Shown here: positions 1 to 7,400 of the stretch, in pieces | Position numbering within the stretch: position 1 is the first letter of the stretch | Layout: every line of letters begins with the position of its first letter | Translations under genes and position numbers: made by a program | The notes under the pieces: model-generated | The model's input: only the letters and a program-made list of their open reading frames with translations | Databases searched by the model: none | Told to the model about the DNA's origin: nothing | Source of the DNA: DASUTB01 sp036374835 | GTDB lineage: Bacteria; Actinomycetota; Actinomycetes; Jiangellales; Jiangellaceae | DNA: 36,183 nucleotides | Reading direction: 5' to 3' | NCBI GenBank assembly: GCA_036374835.1 | Contig: DASUTB010000015.1 | Coordinates: forward strand, 1 to 36,183

Positions 1-115
1 CCGTCAGCGGGGACTCGTCCTCCACCTTGATGCCCCACGGTGGGTCGACCACGGCCTTGAGCAGGAACGCGCCGCGCGCCCGCGGGCCGTCCAGCAGAGC
101 TTCCAGCACGTCCAT
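1..115 (-). CDS. AraC-family transcriptional regulator, N-terminal fragment (cut by window edge)
   Basis: Only the first 38 residues lie in the window. The protein begins MDVLEALLDGPRARGAF and continues with a DPPWGIKVEDE stretch. This is the usual opening of the cupin-type N-terminal domain of one AraC regulator group (AraC_binding/Cupin_6). The DNA-binding helix-turn-helix would lie outside the window. The ATG at 115 is preceded by a GAGGAG ribosome binding site about 5 bases upstream. It follows the NAD(P)-binding reductase gene on the same strand with a 36-bp gap, so the two are probably co-transcribed and the regulator probably controls its own operon. The family call rests on a short but characteristic N-terminus. 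Confidence 0.75.
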   Translation of the reverse strand, partial: MDVLEALLDGPRARGAFLLKAVVDPPWGIKVEDESPLT

Positions 116-151
116 GTCAGCTCCTCGTCCGGGTCCATCCATGAAACACGA

Positions 152-772
152 TCAGTACGAGATCGCGGGTGCTCGGCGCACGTATGTGTCGTCGTCCACC
201 TGCTCGAGCAGGAAGTCCGCCACGTCAGCCCGTGCGATCTTCAGCTGCGACTTCTCCCGCGGACCGAGCCCACGGCGGTAAGCGCCGGTTCGCAGACCGT
301 CGGTGAACGCGCCGGGACGGACGATCGTCCAGTCCACGTCGCTGCGCCGGACGATCCGGTCCTGCTCCTGATGATCGGCATACGCCGGACGCAGCAGCAA
401 GCCGAACATGATCCACTTCCAGAAGAGGTTCAGGTTCGCGCGGCTGTCGCCGGCACCGAGCGTCGACTGGACGATGAGCCGTCGCACGCCGGCAGCCTGC
501 ATGGCTTCGATGATCGCCTTGGTGCCGGGAGCGCGCACGCCGCCGTTGCGCCCGCCGCCGAGCGTGACGATCACCGCATCGTGCCCGGCGATCGCGTCGG
601 TGACCGCTGCGACATCGAACACATCTCGGCCGGAGACGGTGAGTCGCTCGTGGCGGCGCTCGACCTTCGCCGGGTCACGCGTGAACGCGGTGACCTCGTG
701 GCCCTCCTCGAGGGCGCGATCGACGACGAGCCGGCCAACAGATCCGGTGGCGCCGAAGATGATGAGCTTCAT
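152..772 (-). CDS. NAD(P)-binding oxidoreductase, atypical SDR (NmrA/YwnB-like)
   Basis: A 206-residue protein that opens with a Rossmann fold, MKLIIFGATGSVGRLVVDRA, carrying the GxxGxxG dinucleotide-binding motif. This is followed by TRDP (a typical NADP-phosphate contact region), a DAVIVTLGGG strand and a DWTIVRPGAF segment. These features match the small atypical SDR group, which acts as NADPH-dependent reductases or NADPH sensors. The classical YxxxK pair is not evident, as expected for that group. The ATG at 772 is chosen because a strong GGAGGAG site lies 4 bases upstream and the Rossmann strand starts immediately. A longer reading frame upstream has no such support. It is followed by an AraC-type regulator. 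The substrate cannot be read from the sequence. Confidence 0.85.
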   Translation of the reverse strand: MKLIIFGATGSVGRLVVDRALEEGHEVTAFTRDPAKVERRHERLTVSGRDVFDVAAVTDAIAGHDAVIVTLGGGRNGGVRAPGTKAIIEAMQAAGVRRLIVQSTLGAGDSRANLNLFWKWIMFGLLLRPAYADHQEQDRIVRRSDVDWTIVRPGAFTDGLRTGAYRRGLGPREKSQLKIARADVADFLLEQVDDDTYVRRAPAISY

Positions 773-848
773 TGACTCCTCCAACGGTGTGGTTCTGACT
801 ACCTCCACCACACACCACTGAGGCAAGACGTTCCATGGCCTGAAGTCT

Positions 849-866
849 CGATCGCATACGCGATCG
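849..866. promoter_or_regulatory. Perfect inverted repeat, candidate operator
   Basis: CGATCGCATACGCGATCG consists of two perfect 7-bp arms around a 4-bp centre. It lies 77 bp upstream of the reductase start codon, in the divergent promoter region shared with the 61-aa membrane protein gene. A dyad of this size and place fits a dimeric repressor or activator site. Which protein binds it is unknown; the AraC-type regulator two genes down is one candidate, although AraC proteins more often use direct repeats. Confidence 0.4.
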
Positions 867-985
867 TCTACGAACGGTAGCGCGCCGGGGTCGATAGTCC
901 CTTGTTGGACTTCTTGATCGGCTCTAAAGTCACGAGCATGGATGGGCGTCTTGCGCGCCCACGCCACTACGGAGATTGGAGATCG

Positions 986-1171
986 ATGGCACGTGGCGAC
1001 ACTGCTCGTACCGGCGGGAGTTCGATCGTCTACTTCCTGGGTTTCATCGGCTCGGTCGTGTACTTCTGGCAGCAAGCCGATGGATTCTGGGAGTATGTGC
1101 TGGCCATACTCAAGGCATTCGTCTGGCCCGCGTTGCTGACGTACGAAGCGTTCCAGGCACTCATGGGTTAG
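986..1171 (+). CDS. Small conserved membrane protein
   Basis: A 61-residue protein beginning MARGDTARTGGSSIVYFLG. It has two hydrophobic stretches (about residues 12-27 and 36-55) separated by a WQQADGFWEYV segment, which suggests a two-helix inner-membrane protein. Proteins with this size and sequence pattern are widespread in actinobacteria as hypotheticals, and no function is known to me. The start at 986 is favoured because GGAG boxes lie just upstream and the coding frame before it has poor composition. It stands alone, divergent from the reductase gene and about 100 bp ahead of the NSS symporter operon. Confidence 0.7.
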   Translation: MARGDTARTGGSSIVYFLGFIGSVVYFWQQADGFWEYVLAILKAFVWPALLTYEAFQALMG

Positions 1172-1276
1172 CCCACGCCCGGTGTCTGATCTGCTGCCCA
1201 ACTCTTGCCGCGGCGCGCACGTGGAGAGATGATGCGTTCATAACCAAAGATCGCAATGGAGCGAGGTGTTCGCGTC

Positions 1277-2788
1277 ATGGCCCAAGAAGCACCGACCGCG
1301 AAGCGAGAAGTCTTTGGAAGTCGGTTCACGTTCGTCGCCGCCGCTATCGGGATGGCCGTCGGAACCGGCAATATCTGGCGGTTCCCAAGGGAAGCCGGCC
1401 TGAACGGTGGCGGAGCGTTCCTGATCGCCCTGGTCGTGGCGAACCTGGTATGGGCAATACCCATCCTGATGTCCGAGTCGCTGCTGGGCTCCAAGTCGAG
1501 GCACGGAACGATCGGTGCTTTCCGCGACTTCATGGGCCGCCGCTTCGCATGGATGGGCGGGTTCATGGGCTTCGTCACCGTCGGCATCATGTTCTACTAC
1601 TCCGTGGTCTGCGGTTGGGCGATCCGGTACTTCGTCTACGCCATCACCGGCCGGTTCGAGTCCGGTACCGACACCCAAGCGCTATGGGACGGGTTCACCG
1701 CGACTCCGTGGCAGACCATACTGTTCCACGCAATTGCGATCGGCATTGTCGGATTGATCGTCTACCGGGGCCTCAAGCGAGGCTTCGAGATCATCCTGAA
1801 GTACGTCATCCCGCTGTTGTTCGTCCTGCTGGTGATCCTTGCGATTCGCGCGATGACGCTGTCGGGCTCGTCCGAGGGTCTGCGCTTCCTCTTCGTGCCC
1901 GATTGGGGCCAGCTCGGTAATGCTGAGCTTTGGTTGCGGGCGTTCAGCCAGATGGCGTTCTCCACCGGCGCCGGCTGGGGTCTGTACCTCACCTACTCGG
2001 TCTACATGCGGCGACGCGAGGACTTCGCGCTCAACGCGTCCACCGTATGTGCCGGCAACCTGTTCGCCTCGCTGCTGGCCGGCGTGGCGGTAATGGGCAC
2101 GATCTTCGCGCTCCGGACGCAGGACTTCGCAGAGGAGGCGGCCGGATCGGGCAACGAAGGGCTGGCGTTCATCTTCTTCGCCGAGCTGTTCGGTGAGATG
2201 CCGGGCGGCACATGGTTCTTCGCGCCGCTGTTCTTCCTCGCACTGGCCCTGGCGGGAGTGTCCAGCTTGATCGCGATGATGGAGCTCACCACCCGCAACG
2301 TCGAGGACCTGGGAATGCCACGCCGGCGCGCGGTCCCGTGGATTGTGCTCGTCGCGTTCATCGTGGGCATTCCGTCGGCAATCAGCCTCGACTTCCTGGC
2401 CAATCAGGACTTCGTCTGGGGCGTCGGGCTGCTCATCGGCGGGCTGCTGGCCGCGATCGCGATGATGAAGTACGGCGTGGAGCGGGCACGCGCGGAGCTC
2501 GACGCTTCGAGCGACTTCCGCGTCGGCCGGTGGTGGTCGGGTCTGATCTGGATCTTCCCGGTCATGTTCGTGATCCTGTTCGGCTGGTGGATCCAGCAGA
2601 CCGTCACCGAGTTCGCGCCGGACGACTGGTACAACCCGTTCGAACCGTTCAGCCTCATGACGTTGCTCGTGCAGTGGGTCGCACTGGCCGTGGTGATGCT
2701 CGTGCTGAACAACTGGCTCAGCAGGCGGGTCTCGGCCGGTCCGATGACAACGCCCACGGGTGCCGGGTCGGTTACGGCCGCGGAGTGA
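1277..2788 (+). CDS. Sodium-dependent transporter, neurotransmitter:sodium symporter (SNF/NSS) family
   Basis: A polytopic membrane protein of 503 residues with 11-12 hydrophobic segments. The first helix carries the NSS signature GMAVGTGNIWRFPREAG followed by NGGGAFL, which forms part of the sodium and substrate sites in this family. It should import an amino acid or related solute with Na+ across the cytoplasmic membrane; the substrate is not predictable. The start at 1277 (MAQEAPT) has a GAGG box 10 bases upstream. An in-frame ATG at 1256 is the alternative. The next gene, a 41-aa single-helix protein 13 bp downstream, resembles the small subunits that accompany bacterial NSS carriers such as MetP/MetS, so the two likely form one transporter. 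Confidence 0.93.
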   Translation: MAQEAPTAKREVFGSRFTFVAAAIGMAVGTGNIWRFPREAGLNGGGAFLIALVVANLVWAIPILMSESLLGSKSRHGTIGAFRDFMGRRFAWMGGFMGFVTVGIMFYYSVVCGWAIRYFVYAITGRFESGTDTQALWDGFTATPWQTILFHAIAIGIVGLIVYRGLKRGFEIILKYVIPLLFVLLVILAIRAMTLSGSSEGLRFLFVPDWGQLGNAELWLRAFSQMAFSTGAGWGLYLTYSVYMRRREDFALNASTVCAGNLFASLLAGVAVMGTIFALRTQDFAEEAAGSGNEGLAFIFFAELFGEMPGGTWFFAPLFFLALALAGVSSLIAMMELTTRNVEDLGMPRRRAVPWIVLVAFIVGIPSAISLDFLANQDFVWGVGLLIGGLLAAIAMMKYGVERARAELDASSDFRVGRWWSGLIWIFPVMFVILFGWWIQQTVTEFAPDDWYNPFEPFSLMTLLVQWVALAVVMLVLNNWLSRRVSAGPMTTPTGAGSVTAAE

Positions 2789-2801
2789 AAGGAGGCTCGT
2801 C

Positions 2802-2927
2802 ATGGAAGTCGTCGTCTGGACGCTGATCTTCTTGGGCGGCACGGCACTCGTGCTGGCGTTCCTGGTCTATTGGGCATGGAAGAAGGACCGCGAGAAGGGC
2901 GAGCAGTACTACCGTTCGGATTCATGA
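2802..2927 (+). CDS. NSS transporter small subunit (MetS-like), single-helix membrane protein
   Basis: A 41-residue protein, MEVVVWTLIFLGG..., with one hydrophobic helix (about residues 3-25) followed by a charged cytoplasmic tail rich in Lys, Arg and Glu. It starts 13 bp after the symporter stop codon and has a near-perfect AAAGGAGG site at 2788-2795, so it is very likely translated despite its size. In Corynebacterium the methionine carrier MetP needs a similarly placed small protein, MetS. By analogy this is an accessory subunit of the upstream NSS carrier. Its stop codon overlaps the ATG of the lipoprotein gene by 4 bp (ATGA), which implies translational coupling. Confidence 0.8.
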   Translation: MEVVVWTLIFLGGTALVLAFLVYWAWKKDREKGEQYYRSDS

Positions 2928-3331
2928 GGGCTCTCCGACTTCTCGCCCTTGCGGTGATGCTGCCCGCCCTGCTGACCGGATGCGGCTCGGACGGCGACCC
3001 GGCGCCCGAGACGCCACCGGCCGAGCAGCACTACCCGGACGTCGTCGAGGTGACCGTCGAACCGGCCGAGGCCGGGACGTACACGTTCCACGTCACGATC
3101 AGCTCGCCGTACGACACGCCTGAAAGGTACGCGGACGGGTGGCGAGTCGTAGGCCCGGACGGAAGTGTCTACGGCGAGCACACCCTGGCCCACGACCACG
3201 CGAACGAACAGCCGTTCACCCGAACCCAAAGCGGCGTCGACATCCCGGCCGATGTCAGCGAGGTGACAGTGGAGGGCCGGGACAGCGAGAACGGCTATGG
3301 CGGAGAGACCGTGACCGTGGAGCTGCCGTAG
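2924..3331 (+). CDS. Small secreted lipoprotein, unknown function
   Basis: A 135-residue protein with a classical lipoprotein signal: a positively charged start (MRALRL), a hydrophobic core and the lipobox LLTGC, with the acylated Cys at about residue 20. The mature part begins with a Gly/Asp/Pro-rich linker. It looks like a single beta-sandwich domain of about 90 residues (TYTFHVTISSPYD, DGWRVVGPDGSVYGEH). HDHANEQPFTRTQSG could form a metal- or ligand-binding loop. The start overlaps the NSS small-subunit stop by 4 bp. This places it in the transporter operon and suggests an extracytoplasmic partner or an unrelated co-expressed surface protein. I do not recognise the family with certainty. 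Confidence 0.75.
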   Translation: MRALRLLALAVMLPALLTGCGSDGDPAPETPPAEQHYPDVVEVTVEPAEAGTYTFHVTISSPYDTPERYADGWRVVGPDGSVYGEHTLAHDHANEQPFTRTQSGVDIPADVSEVTVEGRDSENGYGGETVTVELP

Positions 3332-3502
3332 ACGTCGGGCAATCCCTGGCCCGCCGGCTCGGTGTCAAGCAGGTCACTTTCGGCCGGGTGACCCACATCG
3401 GCCCGAGCCAATGACTCCTGACAATGGGCTGCCCAGCGGTCTGTCGATAAGGCGGGACACCGTTCGTGTAGTGGGTGAGAGCCGGTAATGCCACCGGTAC
3501 AC

Positions 3503-3517
3503 CTGGTGACCCACCAG
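3503..3517. promoter_or_regulatory. Short inverted repeat upstream of SMP-30-like gene
   Basis: CTGGTG-ACC-CACCAG, perfect 6-bp arms, 33 bp before the ATG at 3551. It could be an operator in the promoter region of the gluconolactonase-like gene. It could also be a chance dyad in GC-rich DNA. Confidence 0.25.
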
Positions 3518-3550
3518 CCGGCCGACGCGGAAGAGGGAAATGGATCCACG

Positions 3551-4393
3551 ATGCCCAACGTACTGATGAGCGGTTTGACTATCGGTGAATCGCCACGATG
3601 GCACGACGGTCGCCTGTGGTTGTCGAACTGGGGCACCGACGAGATCGTCACCGTCGACTTGGACGGCAAGAGCGAGGTAGTGGCACGCGTCCCGGTGACC
3701 ATCGCGTTCTCCATCGACTGGCTACCGGACGGACGTCTCATCGTCGTCGCCGGGCCCGACGAGCGGCTGCTCCGTCAGGAGCCCGACGGCACGCTGGTCG
3801 ATCACGCGGACATGAGCGGTCTCGACGCCAACGGCCTGAACGAGATCGTCGTCGACGGGCGCGGCAACGTCTATGTCAACGGCGGCTGCGAGTTCGATCC
3901 ACCGGAAGGAGTCGCTCCGGGCATCATCGCGCTCGTGACGCCGGACGGCTCGGTTCGCAAGGTCGCCGACGGGCTCGCGTTCCCGAACGGCATGGCCGTG
4001 ACGCCCGACAATTCAACCTTGATCATCGCCGAGTCCCACGGCCATCGGCTGACCGGTTTCGACATCGCTCGCGACGGCTCGCTGTCGAACCGGCGCGTCT
4101 GGGCCGACCTCGGCGACGGCTACCCCGACGGCATCTGTCTCGACGCTGACGGTGCCATCTGGTACGGCGACGTCGCGAATCAGCGCTGCGTGCGGGTCCG
4201 CGAAGGAGGCGCCGTTCTGCACACCATCGAGTTCGACCGTGGCTGCTTCGCCTGCACGCTCGGCGGCGCGGACGGGACGACGCTGTTCATGGTGGCGGCG
4301 AAGTGGCGGGGCCTCGATGCCATGGCGGACACGGAACGAACCGGGCAAGTTCTCACAGCGGTCGGTCCCGCACCGGGCGTCGGCTGGCCCTAG
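3551..4393 (+). CDS. SMP-30/gluconolactonase/LRE family protein (sugar lactonase-like)
   Basis: A 280-residue beta-propeller enzyme. Family landmarks are present: GESPRWHDGRLW at the N-terminus (the metal-binding Glu), LDANGLNEIVVD, FPNGMAVTPDNSTL (the Asn ligand) and YPDGICLDADGAIWYGD (the catalytic Asp). Members hydrolyse sugar lactones such as gluconolactone in a metal-dependent reaction, and the divalent-metal site appears complete. It is cytosolic, with no signal peptide. The start at 3551 follows an AGAGGGA box at about 11 bases. The gene stands alone between the NSS operon and the convergent Hsp70 gene, with no sugar catabolic neighbours to identify the substrate. Confidence 0.88.
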   Translation: MPNVLMSGLTIGESPRWHDGRLWLSNWGTDEIVTVDLDGKSEVVARVPVTIAFSIDWLPDGRLIVVAGPDERLLRQEPDGTLVDHADMSGLDANGLNEIVVDGRGNVYVNGGCEFDPPEGVAPGIIALVTPDGSVRKVADGLAFPNGMAVTPDNSTLIIAESHGHRLTGFDIARDGSLSNRRVWADLGDGYPDGICLDADGAIWYGDVANQRCVRVREGGAVLHTIEFDRGCFACTLGGADGTTLFMVAAKWRGLDAMADTERTGQVLTAVGPAPGVGWP

Positions 4394-4513
4394 ACGGTCC
4401 CCACGGCCAACGAAGGGGCGATACCCCGCCAGTGTGCGGCGGTCAGTGAACCGACCCGAGGCCGCCTACACGCACCGGCCACAATCCAAGCGTCGACCAC
4501 GCACGACCAACCA

Positions 4514-4589
4514 TTGCGCGGCGATCCCGTACGACGCCACACCTACGGGCCACGTAAAGCCGGGACATGCCAGCTTAACGTGATCATTC
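4514..4589. repeat. 76-bp interspersed palindromic repeat, copy A
   Basis: The element begins TTGCGCGG and ends in a hairpin core (4552-4589) with the pattern ACGTAAAGCCGG-loop-GCCAGCTTAACGT, followed by GATCATTC. Copies B (16829-16904) and C (28635-28710) have exactly the same 76-bp length, with the 38-bp left part and 38-bp core in register. It sits 5 bp beyond the stop codon of the minus-strand Hsp70 gene and about 120 bp beyond the SMP-30 stop. The stem could act as a terminator or mRNA 3'-end stabiliser. It contains no reading frame. Confidence 0.75.
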
Positions 4590-4594
4590 CGTGG

Positions 4595-6715
4595 TCAGCT
4601 GCGGATGATCGGCCAGCAGTTGCCGGTGTTGAATGTTCCGTTCGCGTCCGGGACAAGCGCGTGATTTCCGTCGGCAACACGGGCGCAAACCTTCGGGTTG
4701 TCGCCGATGGCCGTCGCGACGCCACCTTCCAGAGCGCGCACGGACGGGTTCTGATCTTCGATGTACCAGTTGCCGCGCTCGGCCGCTTGCGAGCCCATGA
4801 TCGAATCCGGCGGGTTCGAGCCGCTCTCGTCGGCACCGTAGAAGTGCACGTGGAAGCCGCCGTCGATGTTCGGATCCTCGCCCGCCCATTCCGCGTCGTA
4901 TTCGATGACGAGTTGGCCATCCGCGATCGACGCGTTCGTAATGCAGACCCAGCGGTCATTGGCCATGATCTCTTCGGTGCACTGCTCGTCCGCGGGTAGC
5001 TGCGGCTCCTGCTCCTCGCCCTGTTCCTCCCCTTCGCCCTGTTCCTGCTCCTCACCCTGCTGTTGCTCCTCGCCTTCGCCCTGCTCCTGCTGGTCCTGCT
5101 GTTCGCCGCCCTGGAGGTCGCCACCGTCATCGTCCTGGCCGAGCAGCCACCAGGCGGCCAGCGCTATCACCGCCGCGGCGACGATGCCACCGGCCACCAG
5201 AAGCGGAGTCTGCGATCCGCGGCCGCCGCCGCGCGGGCCATCGTCGCGCCGCGAACCGGGCGGGCCGTCCGACCGGCCGGCGCCTGTGGCTACGCTGCCG
5301 GCCTCGACGCCCGACATCATCATCGTCCGTTCGCCCGATGGCTCGTCGTACTGTCGTCCCACCGGCGACGTCTCAGCGGCCAGCCTCTCCGGCTGCGCCG
5401 CCGCGAGATCCGCGGACGTATCCGGGGTGGACGTTTCCGCGGTGCCGCCGGTATGCACGGCGTCCTGGGCAGGGCCCAGAGATTGGGAGTCCATGGCCGA
5501 GCCCGCGGCCATCGCGGCCGCACCGGCAACGGCGCCACCGGCAGCGGCGGCACCCAGTCGACCGGGCGCCTCGGTGTCCACGTCGTCCGGCGAACCGGCG
5601 GACGCCGCACCCGCCGCCGCATCGGGCCCGGCGGTGACCTCGACCGCGGCCGGCGCGACACCGCTGGCGACCCACGCCGCCCCGAGCGCGATCGCGTGCT
5701 TCGGGTGCGCATCCACGGCGACCGGACGGCCGAGTTCGGCGCCCACGAGCTGTGCGACGAGCGGCATCCGGGACGAGCCACCCACCAGCAGCACGGCGTG
5801 CAGGTCGTCGGGCTCGACCTGGGCCGAACGCAGCGCTCGCCTCAGTGCCTCGATGGACTCGTGCAAGACCGGTCGCACCATCGCCTCGTACTCGGACCGG
5901 GTCAACCGGACTTCGGTGTTCAGGTTGGGCAACAGCACCGGGATGGAGACATCCGTATCGGTCGACAGTGCTTCTTTGGCTTCGACGCACTCCTCGCGCA
6001 GCCGGGCCACCGCGGCCACGGCCGCCGGGTCGCCCTCGTCCAGCTCCTCCAGCTTGTCGCCGATCGCGCGGCTGACATGGCTGAACACGGCCGCGTCGAA
6101 GTCGACCCCGCCGAGTCGCTCGATGCCCTCGGGCTGTCCGAGAATCTGGAATCCGCTATCGGTCTTGCGCAGCACCGCCGCGTCGAACGTGCCGCCGCCG
6201 AGGTCGTAAACGGCCACGACCGCTCCGGACGGCACCGGCCGTCCCTGCGCGTAGAAGGTCGCCGCCGCCGCCGGCTCCGTCGTGTAACTGACCGGACAGT
6301 CGAGGTTGGCCCGCCGGACCGCCTGCTGCAGTAGATCCAGCTTGTACGGACCCCAGTTCGCCGGGTGGGAGACGCAGATGGACTCCGGCTCACCGCCCTC
6401 CCGGGCGGACACCTCGTCCACGACCCAGCGCAGCAGCCGGGCCATCAGGCCCTCGGCCGAGTACGGCACCCCGCCGAGCAGCAGCGGCGTGGGGTCGCCG
6501 AGCCGGCGTTTGAACTCGCGCGCGACACGGTCGGGCTCGGTGAGGGCGCGCCGGCTGGCGGTCTCGCCGGTGAGGAACGTCTCGTCATCTCGCAGCAGCA
6601 CCACCGAAGGAATCACCGCGCCACGGCTGCCCAGCGATGCGATCTCCACCCGGCCGTCCCGCCACGTGGCCGCCGCGGTGTAGGTGGTTCCCAGGTCTAT
6701 CCCTAATGCGTACAT
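4595..6715 (-). CDS. Membrane-anchored Hsp70-like protein with extracytoplasmic C-terminal domain
   Basis: 706 residues. Residues 1 to about 370 are an Hsp70 ATPase domain. Its landmarks are phosphate-1 motif GIDLGTTYTAA, phosphate-2 motif VYDLGGGTFDAAV near residue 190 and adenosine motif VLLVGGSSRMPL near residue 327. No substrate-binding domain follows. There is instead an Ala/Gly/Pro-rich linker of about 130 residues, one transmembrane helix (about 503-525, PLLVAGGIVAAAVIALAAWWLL), a Gln/Glu repeat (about 530-575) and a 130-residue domain with four Cys that should lie outside the membrane. The ATPase would be cytosolic. ATG at 6715 has GGGAG 5-6 bases upstream. Hsp70s of this shape occur beside dynamin/IniB genes in actinobacteria. 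A role as a stress-linked chaperone or sensor for that locus is inferred. Confidence 0.9.
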   Translation of the reverse strand: MYALGIDLGTTYTAAATWRDGRVEIASLGSRGAVIPSVVLLRDDETFLTGETASRRALTEPDRVAREFKRRLGDPTPLLLGGVPYSAEGLMARLLRWVVDEVSAREGGEPESICVSHPANWGPYKLDLLQQAVRRANLDCPVSYTTEPAAAATFYAQGRPVPSGAVVAVYDLGGGTFDAAVLRKTDSGFQILGQPEGIERLGGVDFDAAVFSHVSRAIGDKLEELDEGDPAAVAAVARLREECVEAKEALSTDTDVSIPVLLPNLNTEVRLTRSEYEAMVRPVLHESIEALRRALRSAQVEPDDLHAVLLVGGSSRMPLVAQLVGAELGRPVAVDAHPKHAIALGAAWVASGVAPAAVEVTAGPDAAAGAASAGSPDDVDTEAPGRLGAAAAGGAVAGAAAMAAGSAMDSQSLGPAQDAVHTGGTAETSTPDTSADLAAAQPERLAAETSPVGRQYDEPSGERTMMMSGVEAGSVATGAGRSDGPPGSRRDDGPRGGGRGSQTPLLVAGGIVAAAVIALAAWWLLGQDDDGGDLQGGEQQDQQEQGEGEEQQQGEEQEQGEGEEQGEEQEPQLPADEQCTEEIMANDRWVCITNASIADGQLVIEYDAEWAGEDPNIDGGFHVHFYGADESGSNPPDSIMGSQAAERGNWYIEDQNPSVRALEGGVATAIGDNPKVCARVADGNHALVPDANGTFNTGNCWPIIRS
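5003..5112. repeat. Low-complexity CTCCTG/CCTGTT-type repeat coding for a Gln/Glu tract
   Basis: On the plus strand this stretch is almost entirely C, T and G, built from degenerate units such as CTGCTCCT, CGCCCTG and CTGTTCCT. On the coding (minus) strand it encodes the Gln/Glu/Gly-rich segment of the Hsp70-like protein just after its membrane helix. Such tracts are prone to length change by slippage. All units stay in frame here. Confidence 0.8.
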
Positions 6716-6735
6716 CGTTGCTCCCTATTGATGGC

Positions 6736-6756
6736 GAATCGGGGGGTGATTCGGGG
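6736..6756. promoter_or_regulatory. Direct repeat GA(A/T)TCGGGG, candidate regulator site of the divergent Hsp70/IniB-N promoter
   Basis: GAATCGGGG at 6736-6744 and GATTCGGGG at 6748-6756, starts 12 bp apart, lie between the two divergent genes. A comparable ATTAG...ATTAGGGG pair lies upstream of the iniB-like gene at 12033-12051. Both could be sites for the LuxR-type regulator encoded in the cluster. The similarity is modest and the link is inference. Confidence 0.35.
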
Positions 6757-6789
6757 TTGTCCCCGACGCCGCGCCGGTGGATCGGTTCG

Positions 6790-6795
6790 TACAGT
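6790..6795 (+). promoter_or_regulatory. -10 hexamer TACAGT, likely leaderless start
   Basis: TACAGT lies exactly 6 bases before the ATG at 6802, and no ribosome binding site is visible. This spacing places transcription initiation at or next to the start codon, the geometry of actinobacterial leaderless mRNAs. No good -35 box is evident. Confidence 0.5.
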
Positions 6796-6801
6796 TGAGT
6801 C

Positions 6802-7371
6802 ATGAGTCGACCGTTGCATGCCGTCTTCACCGAGCTGCTCAATGACGAAGCGGCCCGGCAGGCCTATGCGGCCGACCCGGCCGGGTTCCTGGACAGCGCC
6901 GGGCACGCCGAACTGTCCGACGAGCTGGTCGCCGAGGCGGTCATCAGCTTCGCGGACACCGCACCGCCGGCGGTTGCCGAGCACCTCGCACCGTTCGTGA
7001 TGGCGCACGGCCCGGTCAACGAGTCGGACACGGACCCGACCGAGCTGGACGGGCTGGCGTTGCTCGCAACCGCGCCCGGTCAACCACCCGGCGGCGAGGA
7101 TTTGGACGCCGACCTCGCCCCACCGGCCGAGCCGGTGGATACCGCGACTGCCGACACCGGCTGGCCGACCGATGATCTCGACTTCGGCACCGGTTCCGAG
7201 CGCGAACCCGCCGAGGCCCCGGCCGGCGGCTTCAACGAGACACTCACGGAGATACCGGCCGAAGGGTCCGAACCCGGGGTACCGGCACCGGTTGCGGATG
7301 AACCGCTGCTCGGGGTCGATCCCGCTCTCGATCTCGACGCTGAACCCAGCGACGACATCGACACTGAGTAA
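6802..7371 (+). CDS. Small acidic protein with IniB-N-like domain
   Basis: 189 residues. The first 70 or so form a helical domain with the pattern FTELLNDEAARQAYAADPAG-FLDSAGHAELSDE. The IniB-like protein of the same locus begins with a similar arrangement (IQRILSDRDTAVQYSEDPEG, then a short loop and MSDLDM). The shared features are L-x-D, A-x-x-x-Y, DP-x-G-x-L and a short acidic helix. Residues 75-189 are a low-complexity Pro/Ala/Asp/Glu tail, acidic and probably disordered. There is no signal peptide or membrane helix. It is transcribed divergently from the Hsp70 gene and convergently to the IniC-like gene. A role as an adaptor recognised by the Hsp70 or dynamins is inferred; no enzyme activity is suggested. 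Confidence 0.7.
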   Translation: MSRPLHAVFTELLNDEAARQAYAADPAGFLDSAGHAELSDELVAEAVISFADTAPPAVAEHLAPFVMAHGPVNESDTDPTELDGLALLATAPGQPPGGEDLDADLAPPAEPVDTATADTGWPTDDLDFGTGSEREPAEAPAGGFNETLTEIPAEGSEPGVPAPVADEPLLGVDPALDLDAEPSDDIDTE

Positions 7372-7400
7372 GTGCCACGCCGCCGGTCGCGCGACGCACG

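Noticed and set aside
773..1201. Upstream extension of the NAD(P)-binding reductase to a 349-residue protein
   Set aside because: The extra N-terminus has no homology. It would cross the small membrane protein gene on the other strand and would ignore the strong ribosome site at the Rossmann-fold Met.
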